A stretch of DNA of 64,000 nt. Source: Lagopus muta. Lineage: Eukaryota; Chordata; Aves; Galliformes; Phasianidae. Position numbers and translations under genes: made by a program. The notes below the pieces were generated by a model. It did no database searches. It was not told the DNA's origin and saw only the letters and a list, made by a program, of their open reading frames with translations. Location: assembly GCF_023343835.1 (NCBI RefSeq), contig NC_064449.1:4005778-4069777 (forward strand), read 5' to 3'. Positions 1 through 12,420 of the stretch are shown piece after piece (within the stretch, counting starts at the first letter, position 1; each line of letters opens with the position of its first letter).

Positions 1-1547
1 GACTGGTCTTCCACCAGGCACAATTTGAAAAAATGAGTGGTTTTTTGGTAATGAAATATGCGGGGGTGTTCTTGTATCACTGTCATTTTTGGAGACAGAA
101 TGATTGAAACCCTTCCTGTAAACCATTTCTCAGGAATCAAGGGCTACAAGGAGTGCTGGCACTTTTCTAGAAGCTTCTTAAAGCTGAGTAGCATAAGGTA
201 GACACATACAATTGAACTGTAGCATGTATTCCTCTGTGATACCTAGAAAAGTCATGGCCCAACATACTTCCTTTACTTTCTAAACAAGAATTTCTTCTGG
301 ATTAACAAGTTATTTGAAAATGTTTAGCTTTATGGCTTTGAATTATGTTGGATGAACTTTGACATTGAAAAACCGAACCCAATCTTTTGTCGTGCATTTA
401 AATATTTACTTCTTTACAAATACACAATTTTTGCCTATGATAAGTAAATTTACTTTGATGATTCTACCACCTACTCAAAATGGCAAAAATTAACACCTTA
501 TGTCCTAGGAAGCAAAAGATAATGGACAGGTTATGGAGGTGGAGGCAGCAGAGGTTTTGTTCAATTCTATACAGCATATATAGAATTATATTATATGTAT
601 TTCATAATATACAGATTAAAAGGTTGTGACATCAATTGTAAAGTCTGTGAATATTGCTGACTTAAACTGGAATTTCAGAACTGACTACAGAAGCTCTTAA
701 AAACCTGGAGAAAAAAAATAATCCTGAAAAAGCCTGATAGGAATTCCAAACTTGATACTTGTAAGACACATGATAAATGCACCATACCAGTTCATCATAG
801 CAGAGTTAATAGAAACAAGTTATACTGCTTCAGATACACATATATATGTATATCTATATGCAGTCAGAACTTCAAAAGAGCAAAAATTCACAGGTAGATT
901 TCCCAGACACAGGTGCAGTTTGAGGTTACCTGATATTGTTATATCAAATACGCATTTTAAAAAATGCTAGTTTCAAATAGTCATGGGACAGCACTACAAA
1001 GGAAGGCATGGTCACAGGCTTGGGATTCAACATAATTTCATTGTCAGTAGTTACAGTTGCACTGACTAGATTATTATTACATCAGCATTGCAGTTTTGAG
1101 AGGCCACAATGTACACTGATTCCCTAGTTTATATTGAAAAGTATTACATTAATGCCATCAGATCACTGTAATCAGCTTTAAGTTCACAAGAAATATAATC
1201 TCCTAGGACAAATGGGGAGCTAGCACTACACTTTTTCCTCTTTGTGATTAACAGAAAGGCTAGTGTACAAATTTAAATTATTTTGAAATAAAAACCAACT
1301 TAGGTCAGAAACATACATGACTTGGTTGTTTGTACATTGACTTAGTGATGATCATATTGATTCCTAACAGCAAATGTCTAATATGCTTCAAAATTTGATT
1401 TGTTCTGTACTGGTGACGGTGCTTCATTCCCAGCTCAGCTGCTTACTTTTTTATGTTAGGGGTTACAGAGGGGATATAAATTTTTAACGTGGAGAACTGG
1501 GCGGGTGAAGCTATCATGGTGCAGCTTGATGAACACTTAGCAAAATA

Positions 1548-2060
1548 CAAGGGCAGCTCTGAAAGTAATGCCTCCTGTTTTATTATGTTGATCCTTTCCA
1601 TCAGTATTCCATTACATTTCATTGTGGAATGGCAGACAGCAGCAGAGGGACAGTCTGACAAAATGGCATCTGTCATAGAAGTGCGCAGGAAGCAAAGGTG
1701 CAGCATTGAATTCCTCCTTGTAGAAAAACGTTACCAATTGAGATTCACTGACAGTTACTGGTGGACATTTATGGAGACCAAATAGTGGATGTGAACACAG
1801 CGAGGCAGTGGGTGGCTTATTTCAGTGGTGACACCATTAGATCAATGAGTTACCTCTGCTGGTGCAGGTTTTTATGAGCATAGCACACAGGCAGTTGTTC
1901 ATCACTGGTAAAAATGCACAGCTAACGGTGGTGACTAAGTTGAAAGAATAGTGTTTTCTAGCTGAGAATTTGCTCTACTAAATAGTATTATTGTGCTCTT
2001 TTTATTGGTTGTACTTTCCGTGGAAATAAATAGCAGGCATTTCTTTCAAAGCAACACACA
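1548..2060 (+). mobile_element. Internally deleted mariner-type DNA transposon
   Basis: The ends form imperfect inverted repeats: GCTCTGAAAGTAATGCCTCC near 1556 on the left, and its relative GCTTTGAAAGAAATGCCTGC read on the minus strand from about 2053. Both ends are flanked by TA (1546-1547 and 2061-2062), the target duplication of Tc1/mariner elements. The interior keeps two pieces of a broken transposase-like frame. An N-terminal piece (about 1662-1850) has a helix-turn-helix flavour, and a short C-terminal piece (about 1900-1950) resembles the WxKCIAxGGDY end of mariner transposases. At about 513 bp it is under half the length of an autonomous mariner, so it is a non-autonomous deletion copy. 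The family may be chicken Galluhop, but that name is an inference. Confidence 0.75.
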
Positions 2061-3942
2061 TAATAAACATGCTTATTGTTATTTGAAATAGTCAAAGGAA
2101 AAACAGAGCACTAATCACTGTGCTTCATAATGTGTGAATGATTTCTTGAGTAAACTACTGCAAGACGTGGACTACTGACAGTGGCACCTGAGAAGAATAT
2201 AAATATTTATTAAATGCATGGGCTGAGACTAAGCTGGAAAGTGTTTGAATGTGAAAAGGGAAAGAGAAGCTTGTCATAAAGCATGCAAATAAATAGATGT
2301 AGAAATGCAAATATATACAAATGCTCACTTTACATTGGAAAATTTTAAATGCAGCTTATGTAATTTCCATGCGTCTGCTCAGACATCATGTTTATTAAAT
2401 GATTTTCACTTTAAAGAAGTTTACTTTGGGTTTAAAGTTTTAATATATTGGCTGTTGACAGCAACTAAACTATTACCGTTTCAAGAAACATTGCATTTAT
2501 TATTAGAGAAAACATTTTTTAGTTGAAATGTGATCATTAGTATAACATGTGCCTCTACTGCAAGTTTAAATCATCTCCTCTTCCCTAGAGAGAAATTTCA
2601 ACTTCCAATGGGAAAATCTTAGAAGCTTTTTATTTCTTGTTACTCAGGGAGGACGTGCACTCCAAATAACATAAATCTGACCCATAGAGAAGGCAGGAAT
2701 TTACCAATTACCGCTGCTCTCCCTCTGAAGATCTTCTGCCTATTTTCCCTAGAATGTGTCCACTTAGACATATGAATAGTATAGACGATCATTTGGGAGC
2801 CTTGATCACCCTCTAATGTTACCAAATTTTACAAGCATGTTTTTTCATCTGTGAAGTACATGTTTGAAAAAGAAATGGAGCCAGAAGAACGAAGTTAGAA
2901 ACATGTTTAGACTGTAAAATAGCATGGATACAGGATGAGGTGGAGTAAATTTAAGTGATCTGGTGAAATAAAATAAGAGTGAGTAAATGACAGAACAGTG
3001 TTGTTATAACCTTATTCTCAACTTCTTATTTCTGTATATTTTGATTCAGGCTCTGCAGCAGTGTTAATTTTTCCACAGGTTTTCTGGCCCTGTTCAATGA
3101 ATATTATGGATTTTCTGTGATTAATGAGGGCTTATATGATAAATAAGACTGTCAACTCTAGGAACAATGCTATCATCTGCTTCAGAGGGAGGAAAACGTG
3201 AGATGAATGAAGCATAGGATTATAGGAAAACAGAACGTTTGTATGATTAAAGAAGCCGAGTCCCACTGAATAACTGTACTAGATATCTCTGAATGTCTGT
3301 GGTCCTTTTTGGTTGCAAATCAGTTTTTTAAATAAACACTTTTATGGGTAATTCTAAATTCTTCCTTCCTTTTCTCTAAGGTACCTAATCTGATACCTTG
3401 TGATTTGATTTGTAGAAGGTCTGATAACTCAGAGCTACAGCAGGTATCAGTGAGAACTTCAAAAACCTCTTATAACTCTGTTAAATAAAGAAAAGCATGT
3501 GCTGAGAAAAGAGGTTTTAAGTGCCTAAACTGGGTATCTAGAATTACTGGGTCCCTTCTAACTAATTTCTCCTTTTGTAGTTTCCTATTTCTAAATCATT
3601 GCTAGCGGTACCTCTTAATCTGACAACATGCTGGGAAAACAAATGTAGCCAATGAAATACTCAGATATAGTAATTATAAGCTTGAGGAGAAACTAGTAAT
3701 TCTGTCTTTTCAGCAGCTCATAAATAGTAATTTCATAGTAAAGTATAAATCTATAGAATGAGTAGTGACAGTAAAGGAAAATATTGACTGGCACATGAAG
3801 AAAAAGAGGTGTTCATGCAACACGTGAGTTACGTGAATAGTATTACATTGAAAATAATTATTTCAGCATTTGACATTTGAGCATTTAATTTTACAACCTT
3901 TATGTTTTCTAGCTTACATCCTTCTTGTTTTATATTCTTGTA

Positions 3943-3990
3943 TAAGTTCTTGTAAGTTCTTAAAAGAACTTAAGAATAAGAACTTAAAAA
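3943..3990. repeat. Clustered inverted repeats (AAGTTCTT / AAGAACTT)
   Basis: Two direct copies of a TAAGTTCTT unit are followed by two copies of its complement AAGAACTTA. The central pair (3953-3961 and 3964-3972) is a perfect 9-bp palindrome with a 2-bp spacer. It lies directly 5' of a CR1 tail and could form a small cruciform. No function is implied. Confidence 0.7.
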
Positions 3991-4000
3991 TAACTTAACA

Positions 4001-4125
4001 TTGAATGCCTGGAGCCTGGATGTGGGCAGCCTGGTCTGGTGTTGACCCTGCACATAGCAGGGGTTGAAACTACATGATCATTGTGGTCCTTTCCAACCCA
4101 GGCCATTCTGTGATTCTATGATTCT
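4001..4125 (+). mobile_element. CR1 LINE 3' end fragment
   Basis: The block runs from a degraded GGCAGCCTGGTCTGGTG-like stretch to GGTCCTTTCCAACCCAGGCC and closes with ATTCTGTGATTCTATGATTCT. This is the diagnostic 3' end of avian CR1 elements on the plus strand. Only the last roughly 120 bp remain, a typical severe 5' truncation. Confidence 0.9.
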
Positions 4126-7100
4126 TAAAGTAACTTCTTTTTCTCCCTGAAATTTTAATTATTTTTAGGAAAGCATCAAATAAATAAGACGATGTATCAT
4201 AATTTTATCTCACTCTCTCTTTATGGTATGTTGCATACTTCTGTGTATTTGTGGTGGTCACCAGTTCCTGGGAAGTTCATTTCGTACTTGCTGATTAAAA
4301 AAATAAAGGCTTTTTTCTGTTAATTTGGGTAGGAAAATACATTGTTGAACAGCCAGTAGAAGGTGGACTTCTAACATGATCTATGATTGTAAACTTACAG
4401 CTCTGTTCTGAGGGGTTATTACAACAGATTTTCTGTGGAAAATAGTGTGTGGGGAGGTCATGCTTTAGGTTTTCCGTCAAGTACGAGTTATTAAATGTAT
4501 TTGGTGGTTTTTTTTTTCAGAAACTGTCATTATGATAGAGTTCTTTGCTATTAATAATCTTTAAAGTTTTGTTTTCCTTACCAGTATGCTTGTAGCATTC
4601 ATTATGGTAACTGTAAATGAAAAAAAAAGTATTCCATCATTCTAACTATACCTGGAGAAAATAGTGTGATTCTCTTATACAGGTGAGGCATTATTTCACT
4701 TCATTTAAGGCAAGTGGTTGCTTTGGTGACAGACCTTTGGGCTACTCTAAGGTGAAGTGAGCCTGACAGAAAATAAAGCAGTCAAGAATGGGTATTCAGA
4801 GAGGCCACAACTACAGTCTTTGACTATTTCCTTTTCATCCTACATCATCAAAAGAAAAGTGACAGCTAAGTATAGCTCTTTCCAGCAGAAGAATTACCCT
4901 TGTGCTTAAATTCTCCCCTTTGGGATGAAAAGTTTGAGATCTGCATAAAACTGAATACAGAAAATTTACTTATCATATATGGTTTCAATGATAAATATGT
5001 TCTTACAATTCATGGAATTAAAGATTGGCCAGATGTGATCTCTGCAGGTCATTTATTATCGCATCCCAAATGAAGCTGGACTACTGCCAACAGTAAATCA
5101 GGCCAGCTATAGCTTTATCTAGTTGAGGGGAGAAAACAACTACAGATGAAGATTTCATAACACTTCGAGTCTTCTGCTGATGTTTTTCTCCCAAATTCTA
5201 ATCTGAATCTTCCAAGCTGCAATTAGTGTTCACTGCCATTTGATACTTCATGTGATGTTGCTGATAAGAATTTATCTTCATCATCTTTGTAACTATGCTT
5301 CAAGTAATTAAAGGTTTTATTAGATCAACCCATAGCTGCCTCTTAGCTAGTCTAAATAAGACAAATTCCCTCATCCTCTCCTTGTAGGTCAGTGCAGTGT
5401 TCAGTTACTTGCTGCTTAGGCTCAGAGGGCTAAGATACTAAATTTAAATGTCTCGCATGGTTATATCCAGTGGATTCAATTACCTTTTTACCACACCACT
5501 TATTCTTCAAATATTTCAGTTTCACTTAATTTCTTCAGAAGGTCTGAAGTGGTGAGTCTCTAAATAATATATCTCAAACAGAAAAAGATTTGTGGCGTTT
5601 TCTGAAATAGCTACCAGCGTATGCTAAATGCCAGCTGCAATCACAAGGAAAAGCTGCAGCAGGAAAATAGAAGCAGCTTCCACTGGTTCTTCCTAGATTT
5701 ATTGACTTTATTTTGCCCACCTTTCTGAAAAACAAACATTACTATTCCTGCACTAATTTTATCCAGCATATTTTCTGTTTACCTGAGATAAATTTTCTTT
5801 AGTTTACTAAAGGTTTCCGTGGTCCCCAAATGCCAGCCATTTAAAAATAATGATGAAGGAGAAATGACTGCAAGAGAAAGTTCTTAAATATTTAGTACAA
5901 ATGATAGTTAATTCCCTCATTTGTGATAGTTTCTCTCTTCATTTTCCATTTTCACATTCAGAAATCTCTCAGCTATGACCAAAAAACTTTCATAGGGAAG
6001 CTGTGAAGAAATACTACATTCCAGTTTATCTCTATTCATCAAGTGTTTATCCTAACCACTTCCTATCTTGATAACAGGATCTTGCCTTTTGAAAACTCTT
6101 AGCTGTTCTGGAACTCTTGGCTGCAAAGCACACCTGTTCCAGAGAATGGTCAGGGATATTTGTACGTTTGTAAATTACTGGAAGAATTGAAGCAGCCATC
6201 TGTTCTTTAGCATGTTTTTCCCCTTAAGCAACCAATTCCTTGTTCCCATGCTTGGAGAAGAGCCTGCAATTACACCCCAACAAGACTGTATGGAAAAGGT
6301 ATGAGCATTATCTTGCCTATCTTCTATGTAATTCTGAAATTACAGCAGTATTTTTTTTTCTAATGCCTAGCCAACTGCCCCCCTCAGGATTCCTGAATTG
6401 GAAAAGACACTGCAGAGAAGAAATATAACTTTTTCTACCATTACTTTTTCCTCCATGTTAACAGAAAATTCTCTTAGCCCCTTTGGGAGAAGTACAGTAA
6501 TTTGTTCTATTTTTTTAATGATTGTAATCAATAATCCTCCCAAGTTCCCTTTCCTGTAATATGTAGCTTTGCAATATTGACAAAACCAGAAATGTGTTTG
6601 TCATGTTGTCATGGAAGTCACGGGATCTGACCCTTCCTTTTTGCTCTTGCTCACTGCCTGGCAGAGAGTGGGGGGTGCTTCCAAGCTGCGTGCTTTCAGG
6701 TTTGCTCTGTTTCAGAAAATTCTCTCTCTCTCTCCTATTTTATTTGATTTATTAGGCTCAATTTCAAGTAGATTGCATTATATTGTGTTATCTTGCATTC
6801 CAATATCATAGTTAGTAAAATAAGATTGTTGCCTCTGTTCTGTTTTGTTTTTTTTTTTTCCCACTGAGCCCAGCTCCCATCTCCCTACCCCTTTTCCTTT
6901 TCCCTTCACATTTTTGGGAAGACCATGAGTGGATACATCATGCATCTTTAAGGCTCGGTTTTGAGTGTCAGCCTTCATCGTAGAACTGGGGACATTTCGT
7001 TCTTATTTAAGATTTTCAGGTATATCAAGATGTCATCTGGCTATAATAAACTAAGAGCCCTGCCATGCATGTCTTTGAAATGTGATTAATACACTACACA

Positions 7101-7558
7101 AATCATACTGCCATCAATACTGTCATCTGAACTCTTCAGCCTTTTCCTACTTTCAGCAATACATGAACACAGCTGAACAGCACATAGTTTTACTGAGAAA
7201 AATATTGCTGGATATTGAAAAAGTTTGGAATTATACCTTGTTGCTTAACTGTGGTAGCTTTTCCTTAAAAAGAAATGAGTGCCTACCTTAGAAATCTTTC
7301 ATGTAGACAAATATCTGACTAAATACTAGAACACGATGGAAAATATTGACCTTTAGGAAAAATGCCTGATTAAGCTATGATCTGTATTTACTTTTGACAG
7401 TATTCGAACGATTTTTATTTTAATCAGCTAGAATACTTTTCAAAACTTTGCATCTATTTACACCTATTGGTGCCAACCTACCAACAAACAGCCTTGTGAG
7501 AGCACCACGGACAGCTCCCGCTGCAGCAGGAGCGCTGAGGGAACCGTGCCGAGCAATT

Positions 7559-7572
7559 ACAAAATGGCGGCT
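7559..7572 (+). promoter_or_regulatory. YY1-like motif in a GC-rich pocket
   Basis: The string AAAATGGCGGC matches the strong YY1 consensus. It sits in a short GC-richer pocket (about 7490-7580) inside an otherwise AT-rich intron, about 550 bp before the last GNAZ exon. It may be a minor regulatory element or chance. Confidence 0.25.
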
Positions 7573-8111
7573 GACTTCCAACCGGCATCCCTGCTTTCAG
7601 TTTATAGCAGCACTGCACTGCTACTTCCAAACTTGTAACTGTGTTGGTTGCTCTACATCGGTCATCATGGAACTGCCTTTTTAGGGCAGTGCACACAAAG
7701 ATGTTCAACATTATCTGGCCAGATTCAGCGTTCACTTAGAAGTGAACAAGATTCTAGCTGTCCCACCATAGTAGAATGTGGTTCCTTTCTCATGTATCCT
7801 TTACTGTTATACAACTTTATTTTTCCCCCTCACAGCTTAAACCTATTTTTTCCAAACATTTATTTTTAGACCTGCCCTCATAACAGTCAATTATTTGAAA
7901 AAATATTAACAATAATAAGAGCCAGACTGTAGAAAAAATTATCAAAATGAGTGAATGAAGGTTCCTGAAGTTTCTTGCTCAGGTAAGATGGACAGTCGCC
8001 AAATAGAAGAAATGCTCTTTCTGTAAACACATTTTGCTCATTAATAGAAATAATAGTATATTCTGTGTGCTTTCTGAAATGCTGTCTACCCTGTTATTTT
8101 CTTACCTACAG

Positions 8112-8456
8112 AGTCGAATGGCAGAAAGTTTGCGTCTCTTTGATTCCATCTGCAACAACAACTGGTTTATCAACACTTCCCTCATCCTTTTTTTGAATAA
8201 GAAAGATCTGCTGGCAGAAAAAATCCGACGCATCCCCTTAACAGTCTGCTTTCCTGAATACAAAGGCCAAAACACTTATGAGGAGGCAGCAGTCTACATC
8301 CAGCGCCAGTTTGAGGACTTAAATCGCAACAAGGAGACCAAGGAGATCTACTCACACTTCACCTGCGCCACTGATACCAGTAACATCCAGTTTGTCTTTG
8401 ATGCAGTGACAGATGTCATCATTCAGAACAATCTCAAATACATTGGCCTTTGCTAA
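8112..8456 (+). CDS. GNAZ: GNAZ terminal coding exon (G protein alpha-z C-terminal third)
   Basis: The exon begins in phase 0 after a TTACCTACAG acceptor with [12 protein letters not shown] and ends at a TAA stop (8454-8456), giving 114 residues. It encodes the C-terminal part of the Ras-like domain of a heterotrimeric G-protein alpha subunit. Visible are the guanine-recognition motif FLNKKD, the TCATDT motif contacting the base, and the receptor-coupling helix ending KYIGLC. That ending is typical of alpha-z: isoleucine replaces the cysteine that pertussis toxin ADP-ribosylates in Gi/Go, so this subunit is expected to be toxin-insensitive. By family knowledge the full protein is about 355 residues, acts at the inner plasma membrane and inhibits adenylyl cyclase. 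The earlier coding exon lies left of the window. No disruption is seen. Confidence 0.97.
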   Translation, partial: SRMAESLRLFDSICNNNWFINTSLILFLNKKDLLAEKIRRIPLTVCFPEYKGQNTYEEAAVYIQRQFEDLNRNKETKEIYSHFTCATDTSNIQFVFDAVTDVIIQNNLKYIGLC

Positions 8457-10171
8457 GAATCCTTGGGCTAATCTGTTCTGCTGAAGTAATTGAAAAAGAG
8501 GCTAACAATTTCCACTTCTTGTGGAAACAATGGGGCAACACTTAGCCCAAGGAGAGAAAAGGGGAAATCTGATGTATGTATGCAGTTCCTCTTATGCCCC
8601 ACTAGCCTGTTACATTATTTTTCACAAATATATGTTATGGAGAGCGAAAGTCTCCTCTCCAAAAAAATCACACACACATAACAAATAAAAATGCCCCCAG
8701 ATGAAAAAAAAACACACAAAAAATTCAAACAAAATCAACAAAAGAGATTGAGGCCTAACTCTGTGGAGATGTTTTCACCACAGTCACTGCACTTCTATTC
8801 CATTTGTTTCATTCTATTTCCTACAGTGGGAGTGTTATCATGTTCTATGTAAGAAATAATCATCCAATTGTCCTAAAATTTTACTGACATGAAGATGTAA
8901 AGCTGGTGAGTGATAGATGAACTCATTTGCATGATGTGAAGCAGAATGATTGCATTGGGGTGAATAACTAGTTCAAATCAAAAGCTGCAGAAAAGGAGTG
9001 CTTAAGGAAAATATTACTTAAAGATATAGAGAATGGACATGTGCCCTCTGTACTGGTACACACAGCCCAACTATATACACAGGCGTCAGGTATGCACATG
9101 ACTCACAGCATATACTGTGTACACACTTCTGCTTTACTCTTTCATGGACACCTTGCCTGTTAAAGGAATTGTTGGTGCACAACTGTTCTGTGATTTCCAA
9201 ACTGACTATCAGCCCTTTCTGCTTTTTAAGGCTTCAAAATATGCAGCAAAACTACAGAAAATGAATCAATGAATAGGCCAAATTAAGGTCAGTGTTTCTT
9301 CTACTGATAAGGAGTTTTATACATCAAAACAGTCTTCTTTTACATCTTTTTTTGCCAAATCTTGTGGTGTTTCACAAAAAAAAAAACCAAAAAAACCCAA
9401 AAAACAACACTCTATATTTAAGAAGTAGCTTAGTGTTTCTTTTTTAATACAGATAAAAAATAAATCACAAAGCAGTTTTTTAAATTATTGTTGTAGTGTC
9501 TGGACTGCTGAATGTGAAAGTTGCCAATGGACGATTCTGTTCCACTGCTCCAAATACATTCTGGGAACTGTAATGTTGTAACAGATTTCCCAAGAAACAG
9601 GAGCCATGGCGATTGTGTAGTGTATAGCCTCCAAAGTCTTTTTTCGTTGGGTTTTTAATTATTTTAAAAAATGTGATGTATTATTAGAAGGTTAAAGATG
9701 AGCGATATGAACAATAACTAAATGTCTTGATATTTCAATTTAATAATTTAAATTATTTACAGTTTAGTGAAGTCAAGGAAACTGAAGAGATACATTCCTC
9801 AGCTCCAGGTTTCATCTCATAAAGAAACACTACTGGATGGAGTAACATTCCGGCAAAGGTTTGAATGCATAAGAAACTCTGTGGGACTATACTGGAAAAT
9901 CGCAGATGGATCAATTGATTCTTTCCCCTGCCATAGAAAAGACTTCTTAAAGACTTCAGTGTAAAGTTGGTGTGTAAATATATGTTTGATAATTGTAAAG
10001 CACATACGTACACAGAGACACAGACACACATGCACACTGGAAAATATCCTTCTACTTTTGTTCCCCCTACGTACTATGATTAGTGCAAGAAATCTCAGCC
10101 AAGGGCTCTCAGAAATTTAAAACAAAATGGTTAATAACATCAACATTTAAACTGTCCACTTAAAAAATAAA
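8457..10171 (+). other. GNAZ: GNAZ 3' UTR (end uncertain)
   Basis: The sequence after the GNAZ stop is AT-rich and non-coding. Candidate AATAAA polyadenylation hexamers lie at 8684-8689, 9459-9464 and 10166-10171. I cannot decide which is used, so the given end is the most distal candidate. Short ORFs here have no recognisable family. Confidence 0.45.
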
Positions 10172-11224
10172 TAACTCAAATGATAATGCATTTGTCTATA
10201 GTGTGTTCATTACTTAGTGTTATGATATACCAGTTACTTAATTGAATACTGTTATGATTCATTTAAGAATACTGAGTTTTATTAATTGGTTCCAGAATGT
10301 TATGTTCAATTTATTCACTAACATTCAGGAAATTTCAATCTTAAGCAATTACATTTGACTAACTCTGCAAGTTTCAAGGGATGTCTTCCCATGTAATGTC
10401 TTTAAAAATTATGACTGCCTGTTGTTAGATGTTTTTGGGAGATCGTTAGTAGCAATTTTAGAAGAGAAGCCATAGATCAAGATTAAGAAGCAACAGGAAA
10501 GAAAATTGAGAGAACTACCATAGTGTTTCCGTTCTAAATTGCTTTCTATAGTGTGATACACTTTTATTAGCTAATTGTGAAAATTGTGGAAAAGATTTAC
10601 AATGAGTCTGGCCTTCCTTTTCCCATTAATGGACTGTGAGCTGGTATGCCCCTTTCACCTCTGGCTTTCATAGTACAGTGGCCATTTCAGACTGGTGAAA
10701 AGAGTGACAAGAAAATACTGGCTTTTATTAGAGCACAGCTTCAAGATAAGAAAGCTGATTGAAAAAAAAGCAAAACAAAAATCATAGTTAATTTTGAAAA
10801 GAATAAGAAATACTTTATCGATTACAAAAAAATTATTCAGTTGAGAAGGTCCTCATAAGTACTGTAGGCAATCTACAATAGCAGTGAAGAACCTAGGGCA
10901 TTTTATCAAAAGAATAAAGATTTTTCTAAATAAAAGAAGTTAATTGCATTTATCCTCAAATTGAGATTTTTGGGAGATAAAAGAGAAACCGAAGCAGTGC
11001 ATTTTACTACATGTTTGTAGCTAATTTACACATAAGAATGTGATGGAATAAAATAGTAAATAATGAAGTTTAATCAGTTCATATAATCATTCTTTGAATA
11101 GCAATGACTTGCTATTAACCTTCCAGTAATTTAATTTCTATGATGTTTTTGATCTTGATGTTCTAAGTAATTCATGGCTACCCTTTTCTAAGGCATTAAG
11201 TTGTTTTACATAGAAATTGAATGA

Positions 11225-11335
11225 TTTTATTTTCCCATTATGTAAGAAGACTGAGGTGTGGGAAGGTTAAAACCAAAAAGTCTGTATCCAAGACAGGCCC
11301 TGAAATGAAACTCCCTAGCTCTCAACCTTCCACCT
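11225..11335 (+). repeat. MIR-like ancient SINE fragment
   Basis: The order TTTTCCCATTATG, AAGACTGAGG, GGAAGGTTAA and then CCCTAGCTCTCAACC follows the core layout of mammalian/amniote MIR elements. It is highly diverged, so the call is tentative. Confidence 0.35.
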
Positions 11336-12189
11336 GAATAAAGAATGCAATTAAATTGGCAACTATTTCCTCAGCTTTCAGCTTTATCAGTGATGCAGTG
11401 AAAAAAAAAAAAAAACTGTATTAGAAGAGCTGGGATGTCACTTTACCTGGACAACAATGACATTCACAGAAGAGATGTTCCATCTGCTGCAATAAGAATG
11501 CCATCTGTCCTTCCATTACGTGCATTTCACACAACAAAACAGGTTTCAAAGGGAAAACGGTATCTTTAAACAGTCCTTATTCATAGAACTGATTCATTAT
11601 GATTTTGTAAATGTATAATATTGAGGACAGTGAGGGTCAGTGAAGACAGAGAAACTTTAATTTGTTGGACTTCTCCAAAAAAGAGGTCCTGGTAAGCTTT
11701 CAAAATCCAGTGTCATCAAATCCACTTCAATTTTTGTCTAAAAGGATTAAGTACTCTTAAAATACAGGAAAGATTATAGCTAAGAACTATTAAATATTTT
11801 TAGTACTGTACACATCCTGGGAAAAATATTTCTTTCTTTCACAGCTTTTTTTTGCATTTATTATTGCCAAGGTCACTTATCCTTGCATAATATTCAGTAA
11901 CATTAAGTACCTTCTTGAATCTCAACTAATTGTTTTCACGAAGAGTTGAAGTTTGCTAGCAATGTCTCCTGGCCAGTGTTCATTTTCTCCTGCTACTGGT
12001 TCTTTTTCCTCTTTCAACCTCTATTGAATACATGCCAAGCGCATGTACAGCTTATGTTCCTTTTTGGCTAGTATGAAGCCTATTGCTTTATTGGTCCTGG
12101 AAATTGCCATAGAAAAACATCAGAAACATAACTGGGGAATGCTTTATTAGTTGCTGCCTTCTTCCAGGTGATACAAGGTATACAGGAAT

Positions 12190-12420
12190 TGCTAGGCCAC
12201 ACACTGAACCAGTGACTGTGCACAAAGTGAGAAGGCGTGGCTAAGCCAGGGAGCACAGGTGCAAGCAATGAGCCCAAATGACCAGAAGAGTTGGGCCCAG
12301 ACCCTGGGGTCTGCCCCTCCTCACCCCCATTTAAGGATTAGCAACTGAAAAAGCGTGCCTTTATTTGAAGATTGTGTCCTTTTTGAGATTATCAGCCTCT
12401 GGAAAAGGTAAGCTGCTTTT
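12190..12420 (+). repeat. Possible LTR-like repeat of unknown family
   Basis: This is a GC-richer block in AT-rich intron. It has CCCCTCCTCACCCCCATTTAAGG, which looks like a TATA-type region, followed by a T-rich TTTATTTGAAGATTGTGTCC stretch. That composition resembles an LTR promoter and R/U5 boundary. I do not recognise a family and see no TG...CA ends or target duplications. Confidence 0.2.

Larger units (their letters stand above)
1..8111 (+). other. GNAZ: GNAZ last intron (3' part)
   Basis: This is non-coding DNA upstream of the terminal GNAZ exon and ends in a TTACCTACAG splice acceptor. It is AT-rich, and its short ORFs show no recognisable family or matching splice sites. It contains the mariner remnant, the inverted-repeat cluster and the CR1 tail listed separately, and a small GC-richer pocket near 7490-7580. 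On the minus strand the same DNA is probably also intron of RSPH14, but no RSPH14 exon was recognised in it. Confidence 0.8.

Noticed and set aside
8034-8111. Open frame extending upstream of the GNAZ exon
   Set aside because: Family similarity begins exactly after the TTACCTACAG acceptor; the upstream residues are intron.
11441-11530. Minus-strand segment with acceptor and donor-like sites as an RSPH14 exon
   Set aside because: In the required phase it meets a stop after a few codons, and the sequence has no armadillo character.
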